NCBI RefSeq assembly: GCF_900188095.1
Contig: NZ_FZOT01000001.1
Span: 310,001 to 374,000 of the forward strand
DNA: 64,000 nucleotides
From: Noviherbaspirillum humi
GTDB taxonomy: Bacteria > Pseudomonadota > Gammaproteobacteria > Burkholderiales > Burkholderiaceae_D
Direction: 5' to 3'
Below the pieces are notes generated by a model. It worked only from the letters and a program-made list of their open reading frames with translations. It did no database searches and was not told the origin of the DNA. This document shows, in pieces, positions 58,173-64,000 of this stretch (positions are counted from its first letter, which is position 1; each line of letters opens with the position of its first letter). The position numbers and the translations under genes were made by a program.

Positions 58173-58992
58173 TCGCATCGGGCGACTTCAGCGCCACGTC
58201 GGCCGGCTCGAGGAACACCGAGGCGCCGTGGTATTCGATGGTGAGCGGCGCATGGTCGGAGAAGCGCTGCTCCTTGTAGATCGCCACCGCCTTGGCGAGA
58301 TCCGCCAGGCCGGGCGTGGTGATGTGGTAATCGATGCGCCAGCCGACGTTCTTGGCCCACGCCTGGCCGCGGTTGCTCCACCAGGTGTAGTGCTCCGCGC
58401 CGGTCTCGACGCGCCGGAAGGCATCCACCAGCCCGACTTCATCGAACACCCGCGACAGCCAGGCCCGCTCCTCCGGCAGAAAGCCGGAGTTCTTCAGGTT
58501 GCCTTTCCAGTTCTTCAGGTCGATTTCCTTGTGGGCGATGTTCCAGTCGCCACAGATCACCACCTCGCGGCCGGCTGCCTTCAGCTGCTGCAGATGCGGC
58601 AGGAACACTTCCATGAAGCGGAACTTGGCCTGCTGCCGCTCTTCGCTGGATGAGCCGGACGGGCAATACACCGAGATCACCGACAGGCGGCCGAAGTCGC
58701 ATTGCACGTAGCGGCCCTCGGCATCGAATTCCGGACAGCCGAAGCCGATCTTCACCGCATCCGGCTGGTGGCGGGAGTAGATGCCGGCGCCGGAGTAGCC
58801 CTTCTTCTCGGCGTAATGGAAGGCGCCGTGATAGCCGCCGGGGGCCAGGAAATCCGGCGTCATGTCGGCGGCCTGGGCCTTGAGTTCCTGTACGCAGACG
58901 AAGTCGGCGGATTGCTGCAGCATCCAGTCGAAGAAGCCTTTCCGGGAGGCGGAGCGTATGCCATTGAGGTTGGCGGAAATGATCTTGAGCAT
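58147..58992 (-). CDS. xthA: Exodeoxyribonuclease III
   Basis: The 281-residue enzyme is an AP endonuclease / 3' exonuclease with the EEP fold: MLKIISANLNGIRSA, VCVQELKAQ, VICGDWNIAH and the terminal SDHAPLT. The C-terminus extends about 20 residues past SDHAPL, reading into the 3' end of the M48 gene on the other strand. It repairs abasic and oxidised sites. Confidence 0.93.
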   Translation of the reverse strand: MLKIISANLNGIRSASRKGFFDWMLQQSADFVCVQELKAQAADMTPDFLAPGGYHGAFHYAEKKGYSGAGIYSRHQPDAVKIGFGCPEFDAEGRYVQCDFGRLSVISVYCPSGSSSEERQQAKFRFMEVFLPHLQQLKAAGREVVICGDWNIAHKEIDLKNWKGNLKNSGFLPEERAWLSRVFDEVGLVDAFRRVETGAEHYTWWSNRGQAWAKNVGWRIDYHITTPGLADLAKAVAIYKEQRFSDHAPLTIEYHGASVFLEPADVALKSPDAISALVESR

Positions 58993-59083
58993 GATGGACC
59001 GTAAAAAATCGACGCGGCAAGCATAACCGATCCCGCATCCATGATGGTGGCTGCGGCGCGAATCCGGACGTTGCGGAACGACG

Positions 59084-59113
59084 CTGGCATCGCCGTCCGC
59101 GCGCCATTACAAT
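59084..59113 (+). promoter_or_regulatory. Candidate promoter of pyrE
   Basis: CTGGCA (59084-59089) and TACAAT (59108-59113) are 18 bases apart, with a leader of about 55 bases to the start codon. The -35 is weak. Confidence 0.4.
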
Positions 59114-59176
59114 GCGGCTCACATTCATCCAGCGGCGGGCGCCAGGTCTTGCCGTTTCACCATCCCAGAGGTCACC

Positions 59177-59839
59177 TTGAGCAATCTCCGTCAGGAATTC
59201 ATCGCCTTTTCCGTCGAAGCCGGCGTGCTGCGCTTCGGCGAATTCATCACCAAGGCGGGACGCAAGTCGCCCTATTTCTTCAATGCCGGCCTGTTCAGCG
59301 ATGGCGCCAATCTCGGCCGCCTGGCGCAGTTCTATGCCCGCACCCTGATCGATTCCGGCATCGCGTTCGACATGCTGTTCGGCCCGGCCTACAAGGGCAT
59401 CACCCTGGCGTCGGCCACCGCCGTGGCGCTGGCCGGCATGGGCCGCAACGTGCCGTTCGCCTTCAACCGCAAGGAAGCCAAGGATCATGGCGAGGGCGGC
59501 ACCATGATCGGCGCGCCGCTCAAGGGCCGGGTGGTGATCATCGACGACGTGATTTCCGCCGGCACTTCGGTGCGCGAGTCGGTGGATTTGATCCGTGCCG
59601 CGGGCGCCACGCCGGCGGCGGTGCTGATCGCGCTCGACCGCATGGAGCGTTCCGGCAAGGACGAGGCGCTGTCGGCCCATTCGGCGGTGCAGGAAGTGAG
59701 CCATGCTTATGGCATGCCGGTACTGTCCATCGGCAATCTCGACGATCTGCTGGCCTATCTCACCCAGGCCGGCGCCGGCGCAGATCTGGCTCGGCACAAG
59801 GATGCGGTGGCCGCCTATCGCAGCCGCTATGGGGTTTGA
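59177..59839 (+). CDS. pyrE: Orotate phosphoribosyltransferase
   Basis: The 220-residue enzyme couples orotate to PRPP in pyrimidine synthesis. The PRPP motif [13 protein letters not shown] is at about residues 117-129. The start codon is TTG (59177) behind AGAGGT; no ATG fits the family N-terminus ([22 protein letters not shown]). Its stop touches the stop codon of the convergent diguanylate cyclase. Confidence 0.94.
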   Translation: MSNLRQEFIAFSVEAGVLRFGEFITKAGRKSPYFFNAGLFSDGANLGRLAQFYARTLIDSGIAFDMLFGPAYKGITLASATAVALAGMGRNVPFAFNRKEAKDHGEGGTMIGAPLKGRVVIIDDVISAGTSVRESVDLIRAAGATPAAVLIALDRMERSGKDEALSAHSAVQEVSHAYGMPVLSIGNLDDLLAYLTQAGAGADLARHKDAVAAYRSRYGV

Positions 59840-61027
59840 TCAGCTCGCCATCTGCTGCGGCAGGCTGAGCACTTCTCCCCGCGGCTGATCGATGCAGTAG
59901 CGGTTGCGGCCGGCATGCTTGGCCTTGTAGAGCTGCGCATCGGCCTCGCGCAGCAGCGCATGCCAGTCGCGCTGCGCCGCCTCCGGCAGCGTCACGGCCA
60001 AGCCGATGCTGGCGGTGACTGGACGCCCCAGCCGGAAATCGTGCATGCGCACCGTCTGCACCAGTCGCGAGGCGACGGCGACGGCGCCGTCGCGGTCGAT
60101 GCCAGGAAACACGAAGCAGAATTCCTCGCCGCCGTAGCGGCCTACCAGGTCGACGTTGCGGCAAGTCTGGCGGAAGATGTTCGCCACTTCCACCAATACG
60201 CGGTCGCCGGCCTCATGGCCGAAGCTGTCGTTGATGTCCTTGAAATGATCGATGTCGATGAAGGCCACCGTCAGCGGGGCATGAAGTCGCTGCGCGAGGC
60301 TGAGCGCGCGCTCGCCGTCGATGGTCAGCGCTCGCCGGTTGAGCAGGCCGGTGAGCTCGTCGTGCGTTGCCTGGTGCTGATGGGTGCCGACGATACGCTC
60401 GAAATACAACAGCAGCAGACCGCTCCACAGCAGCAGCGAGCTGAAGGTGGGAATGATGTACAGCATGGCAAGGCCGGGCAGGGCGGTGCTGGTGGACAGG
60501 CCGGACGAGGAGCCGCTGAGCAGCGCGCCCAAGCGGAAGGTATAGCTTGCGCATAGCAGGACGCAGCCGCCGAGAGCGATCGTTCGTGCCGTGCCGCCGG
60601 TCCGGGGCTGCGACCGCCAGAGTTCGATGCCGCTCATCGTCAGCAGCAGAAGGATGGTGGCGGAGCTCAGCACCGAGCGCTGCATCACGCCGGCACCCTG
60701 CAGCACCAGCAGGCCGAAAAGGAGGAAGAAGGCGCCGCCGATGGCCCAGCCGGCAATCATTTTCGTCTTGCGGAAGAAGACGCGTATGCCGCACCACTGC
60801 AGCACGACGCCGCAGATCAGAAAGTTGTTGCCGAGGACCAGGATGGCGGGCCGGTAGGCGCCGTTGTTGAGCATGATCAGCAGCACGCCGATGCCTGCCA
60901 GCGCCGCTGATGCCGCCCAATAGCGCGTGCATCTTTCATGGGGAGCTGCCCGCATGAGGCCGAACATGACGACCATGCCGGACAGCTGCACTGCGATCAG
61001 GCTGGCGGCGGCGACGAGAGTTTCCAT
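59840..61027 (-). CDS. Membrane-bound diguanylate cyclase
   Basis: The 395-residue protein has about six or seven N-terminal membrane helices (1-205) and a C-terminal GGDEF domain with the active-site motif RYGGEEF, so it should make c-di-GMP. The signal sensed by the membrane part is unknown. The start at 61027 (METLVAAASL) lacks a good ribosome site. It lies downstream of the gat terminator. Confidence 0.9.
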   Translation of the reverse strand: METLVAAASLIAVQLSGMVVMFGLMRAAPHERCTRYWAASAALAGIGVLLIMLNNGAYRPAILVLGNNFLICGVVLQWCGIRVFFRKTKMIAGWAIGGAFFLLFGLLVLQGAGVMQRSVLSSATILLLLTMSGIELWRSQPRTGGTARTIALGGCVLLCASYTFRLGALLSGSSSGLSTSTALPGLAMLYIIPTFSSLLLWSGLLLLYFERIVGTHQHQATHDELTGLLNRRALTIDGERALSLAQRLHAPLTVAFIDIDHFKDINDSFGHEAGDRVLVEVANIFRQTCRNVDLVGRYGGEEFCFVFPGIDRDGAVAVASRLVQTVRMHDFRLGRPVTASIGLAVTLPEAAQRDWHALLREADAQLYKAKHAGRNRYCIDQPRGEVLSLPQQMAS

Positions 61028-61050
61028 GGCAAAAGCGACAATACGGTCAG

Positions 61051-61083
61051 AAAACGGCACGGGCCGGAAAACCCCGGCCCGTG
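61051..61083 (-). terminator. Intrinsic terminator of the gat operon
   Basis: CACGGGCCGG and CCGGCCCGTG form a perfect 10-bp stem with a six-base loop. On the minus strand CCGTTTTC follows. It lies about 25 bases past the gatB stop. Confidence 0.75.
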
Positions 61084-61107
61084 GAAGGATTATGACCGAG
61101 GTTGGCC

Positions 61108-62568
61108 TCAGCCCATCAATTTTTTCTTGAGCAGCTCGGTCAGCTGCGCCGGGTTGGCCTTGCCGCGCGTGGCTTTCATTGCCTGTCCGATAAGGGCGTT
61201 GAAGGCTTTTTCCTTGCCGGCCCGGTACTCTTCCACCGACTTGGCATTCGCCGCCAGCACCTCGTCGACGATCTTCTCCAGCGCGCCGCTGTCGGAAATC
61301 TGCTTCAGGCCCTTGGCCTCGATGATGTCGTCGGCGAGGCCGGGCTTGTCGGACGGCGCTTCCCACATCGCCGCGAAGACTTCCTTGGCGATCTTGTTGG
61401 AGATGGTGCCGTCGGCGATGCGCTGCAGCAGCAGCGCCAGCTGCTCCGCCTTCACCGGCGATTCGGCAACGTCCACGCCTTCGCGGTTCAGCGTCGAAGC
61501 GACATCGCCCATGAGCCAGTTGGCCGCCGGCTTGGCCTGCTCGCGGCCGGCCTTCGCCACCACGCCTTCGAAATAGGCAGCCATGGCCTTGGACTGCGTC
61601 AGCACCGCCGCATCGTACTCGGGCAGGCCGTAGTCCTTGATGAAGCGTTCCCGCATGGCGCCAGGCAGCTCCGGCATGGACGCCTTGACGCGCTCGATCC
61701 ACTCGGCGGCGATCGTCAGCGGCGGCAGGTCGGGGTCGGGGAAATAGCGGTAATCCTGCGCATCTTCCTTGCTGCGCATGGAGCGGGTTTCCTTGCGGTC
61801 CGGATCGTAGAGCCGGGTTTCCTGCACCACCCTGCCGCCATCCTCGATCAGTTCGGTCTGGCGCCGCACTTCAAAGTTGATCGCTTCTTCCAGGAAGCGG
61901 AAGGAATTGAGGTTCTTGATCTCGCAGCGGGTGCCGAATTCCTTCTGGCCCAGCGGGCGCACCGAGACGTTGGCGTCGCAGCGGAAGGAACCTTCCTGCA
62001 TGTTGCCGTCGCAGATGCCGAGCCACACCACCAGCGAATGCAGCGCCTTGGCATAGGCCACCGCCTCGGCGGCGCTGCGCATGTCCGGTTCGGTGACGAT
62101 CTCCAGCAGCGGCGTGCCGGCGCGGTTCAGGTCGATGCCCGACATGCCGTGGTAATCCTCGTGCAGCGACTTGCCGGCATCTTCCTCCAGGTGGGCGCGG
62201 GTCAGCTGCACGGAGCGCAGTTCCGGCTTGCCATCCTTTTCCAGGATGAAGGACACCTTGCCGCCCTGGACCACCGGAATCTCGTACTGGCTGATCTGGT
62301 AGCCCTTCGGCAGGTCGGGATAAAAATAATTCTTGCGCGCGAAGATGGAGCGCGGCGCGATGGTGGCGCCGATCGCCAGCCCGAACTGGATGGCGCGCTC
62401 GACCGCACCCTTGTTCATCACCGGCAGCACGCCCGGCAGGGCCAGGTCGACCGGGCAGGCCTGGGTATTCGGCTCGGCGCCGAATCGGGTCGATGCGCCG
62501 CTGAAGATCTTCGATTCGGTGGAGAGCTGCGCGTGCGTCTCCAGGCCAATCACCACTTCCCACTGCAT
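61108..62568 (-). CDS. gatB: Aspartyl/glutamyl-tRNA amidotransferase subunit B
   Basis: The 486-residue subunit has the GatB cradle domain ([20 protein letters not shown]...) and the C-terminal YqeY-like tail (about 340-486). With GatA and GatC it converts Glu-tRNA(Gln) or Asp-tRNA(Asn) to the amide form. It lies 51 bases after a small secreted-protein gene that separates it from gatA. Confidence 0.96.
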   Translation of the reverse strand: MQWEVVIGLETHAQLSTESKIFSGASTRFGAEPNTQACPVDLALPGVLPVMNKGAVERAIQFGLAIGATIAPRSIFARKNYFYPDLPKGYQISQYEIPVVQGGKVSFILEKDGKPELRSVQLTRAHLEEDAGKSLHEDYHGMSGIDLNRAGTPLLEIVTEPDMRSAAEAVAYAKALHSLVVWLGICDGNMQEGSFRCDANVSVRPLGQKEFGTRCEIKNLNSFRFLEEAINFEVRRQTELIEDGGRVVQETRLYDPDRKETRSMRSKEDAQDYRYFPDPDLPPLTIAAEWIERVKASMPELPGAMRERFIKDYGLPEYDAAVLTQSKAMAAYFEGVVAKAGREQAKPAANWLMGDVASTLNREGVDVAESPVKAEQLALLLQRIADGTISNKIAKEVFAAMWEAPSDKPGLADDIIEAKGLKQISDSGALEKIVDEVLAANAKSVEEYRAGKEKAFNALIGQAMKATRGKANPAQLTELLKKKLMG

Positions 62569-62619
62569 AGCTTACCTCGTCTGTGTATGGGCGCCGACCT
62601 TGGCCGGCGCGGGCATTCG

Positions 62620-63102
62620 TTACTCGTCGTAGCGGCAGTCGCCTGTTTTCAGGTTCACCGCCAGCGATGAAAAATTGGTTCGCGATCCGCACAGCGCCGG
62701 GCAGCTCGGCTGCAGCTGCAGCCAGTCGCCTTGCAGGCGCAGGCGTATCGTGCAGTTCAGGCCGCGGCTGAAATCATAGCCGCGCGCCGCGCGCGCCTTT
62801 CCGGCGTCATGCAGGCGGATGCGCCACGCGTGGTTCGATTCGTCCGCTTCGGCTTGCAGGCCGTCGTCCTGGTCGATGCTGCAATCGAAGCCATGGGTGC
62901 TTCGGTACAGCGCCGATTCCCAGCGCAGGGCATCGATGCGCTCGCCGGCGATGCGGATTTCGCCATGGTCGGCCAGGATGATTCTCTCGCCGCCATCGTC
63001 GCGGCTGGCGCTGCAGGAGAAGCGCGTGGTCAGTTCCTGCGCCTGCGCCGCCCCGGCCGTCAGCAGCAGGGCGCCGAGCATCCGCTGCGCGCCCCGCGTC
63101 AT
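62620..63102 (-). CDS. Putative exported protein of unknown function
   Basis: The 160-residue protein has a signal peptide (ending near AAQA, residues 15-21) and a Cys-containing beta-rich mature part with no family I recognise. It starts one base after the gatA stop, with GAGGG inside the end of gatA as ribosome site, so it is translated from the gat transcript. Confidence 0.75.
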   Translation of the reverse strand: MTRGAQRMLGALLLTAGAAQAQELTTRFSCSASRDDGGERIILADHGEIRIAGERIDALRWESALYRSTHGFDCSIDQDDGLQAEADESNHAWRIRLHDAGKARAARGYDFSRGLNCTIRLRLQGDWLQLQPSCPALCGSRTNFSSLAVNLKTGDCRYDE

Positions 63103-63103
63103 C

Positions 63104-64000
63104 TCAGCAACCCTCGGGCTGGCGTGCGTGCCAGTCGGTGGCCAGCTGGTACTGGTGGGCCACGTTCAGCAGCTTCGCCTCGCTGAAGTAATTGCCGATG
63201 ATCTGCAGGCCGACTGGGCGCTTGCCATTCTTCTCGCCCTGGCCGAAGCCGCAGGGAATCGACATGCCGGGCAGTCCGGCCAGGCTGGTCGACAGCGTGA
63301 AGATGTCGGCCAGGTAGTTGGCCACCGGATCGTCGGCCTTGTCGCCTAGGTCCCAGGCCACCGTCGGCGCCACCGGCCCCATGATCACGTCGCACTGCTT
63401 GAAGGCTTCCTGGAAGTCCTGCGCGATCAGGCGCCGGATCTTCTGCGCCTGCAGGTAGTAGGCGTCGTAGTAGCCGTGCGACAGCACATAGGCGCCGACC
63501 AAAATGCGCCGCTTGACCTCGTCGCCGAAGCCCTCGGCGCGCGACTTGCGGTACATGTCCCCGAGGTCCTTGTACTCCTTGGCGCGGTGGCCGTAGCGCA
63601 CGCCGTCGAAGCGGCTCAGGTTGGACGAGGCTTCCGCCGGCGCGATCACGTAGTACACCGGAATCGAGAGCTCGGTCTTGGGCAGCGAGATGTCGATCAG
63701 GGTGGCGCCCAGCTTCTCGTACTGCGCCAGCGCGGCGCGCACCGCCGCTTCGACATCGGCAGCCAGACCCTCGCCGAAGTACTCGCGCGGCACGCCGATG
63801 CGCAAGCCCTGCAAACTCTTGTCCAGGTCGCGGCCGAAGTCTTCCTTCGCCATGTCGAGGCTGGTGGAGTCGCGCGGATCGAAGCCGGCCATCGCCGACA
63901 GCAGCATGGCGCAGTCTTCCGCCGTCTGCGCCATCGGCCCACCCTGGTCGAGCGAGGAAGCGAAGGCGATCATGCCGAAGCGCGAGACCCGGCCGTACGT
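63104..64000 (-). CDS. gatA: Aspartyl/glutamyl-tRNA amidotransferase subunit A (partial)
   Basis: The C-terminal 298 residues of GatA are present; the gene starts beyond the right window edge. The frame is open to the last base and begins with the amidase segment [19 protein letters not shown]. The catalytic Ser-cis-Ser-Lys region lies off-window. Its stop is one base from the next start. Confidence 0.95.
   Translation of the reverse strand, partial: TYGRVSRFGMIAFASSLDQGGPMAQTAEDCAMLLSAMAGFDPRDSTSLDMAKEDFGRDLDKSLQGLRIGVPREYFGEGLAADVEAAVRAALAQYEKLGATLIDISLPKTELSIPVYYVIAPAEASSNLSRFDGVRYGHRAKEYKDLGDMYRKSRAEGFGDEVKRRILVGAYVLSHGYYDAYYLQAQKIRRLIAQDFQEAFKQCDVIMGPVAPTVAWDLGDKADDPVANYLADIFTLSTSLAGLPGMSIPCGFGQGEKNGKRPVGLQIIGNYFSEAKLLNVAHQYQLATDWHARQPEGC

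Overview
The window is a GC-rich, densely coded stretch of chromosome. Its gene content points to a betaproteobacterium of the order Burkholderiales, most likely the Oxalobacteraceae (Herbaspirillum/Noviherbaspirillum-like). The pointers are several small families typical of that order (DUF3717, BTH_I0359/DUF3567, DUF1840, DUF4390), the lysM-dprA-smg-topB block, the glnK-amtB / gshA-gshB / EIIA-HPr-EI block, and metX-metW. The genus is inference. I see no rRNA, tRNA, CRISPR array, insertion sequence or prophage.

Region by region. (1) 1-4.0 kb is AT-richer than the rest and holds one unrecognised 1002-residue gene. (2) 4.0-13.9 kb has a radical-SAM gene, then a minus-strand run read from 13.9 kb downward: a complete LivK-G-F-H-M-type ABC importer whose genes overlap by ATGA junctions, an alpha/beta hydrolase, a lipoprotein, an MFS transporter, a 42-residue membrane peptide and a DUF3717 protein. 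(3) 14-17 kb has ogt, two small lipoproteins, a CDF-type cation transporter and a GFA-fold protein. (4) 17.2-24.8 kb is the topB, smg, dprA, lysM block facing away from def-fmt. (5) 24.8-27.6 kb is an arginine module: a divergent Lrp-type regulator, rocD and a stand-alone arginine-dihydrolase-like enzyme. (6) 27.6-31.6 kb is metH behind a SAM-II-type riboswitch. (7) 31.6-37.2 kb holds an EAL-HDOD protein, a hydroxyacid dehydrogenase, a class II amidotransferase, a LysR regulator, a TrmB-like methyltransferase and a BTH_I0359 protein. (8) 37.3-42.8 kb is rsmB-DUF4390-ntrY-ntrX plus a CobW-like fragment. (9) 43-45.8 kb is ubiK-comM-lipoprotein-DUF1840. (10) 45.8-53.8 kb is a sigma-54-driven porin-glnK-amtB operon, then gshA-gshB and a permease-less PTS. 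(11) 53.8-55.8 kb is metX-metW behind a second SAM-II-type riboswitch. (12) 56-64 kb has ampG, an M48 peptidase, xthA, pyrE, a diguanylate cyclase and gatB-X-gatA, with gatA cut by the window end.

How the genes work together. Methionine synthesis (metX-metW) and methyl regeneration (metH) appear to be under parallel SAM control by two related riboswitches, each followed by an intrinsic terminator that its conserved 3' strand can compete with. Nitrogen is represented by a sigma-54/NtrC-type control region before glnK-amtB, by the NtrY-NtrX pair, and by an arginine-to-ornithine-to-glutamate-semialdehyde route (argZ-like plus rocD). The two SAM-II switches, the arginine module and the unrecognised gene at the left edge are the items most worth a second look.
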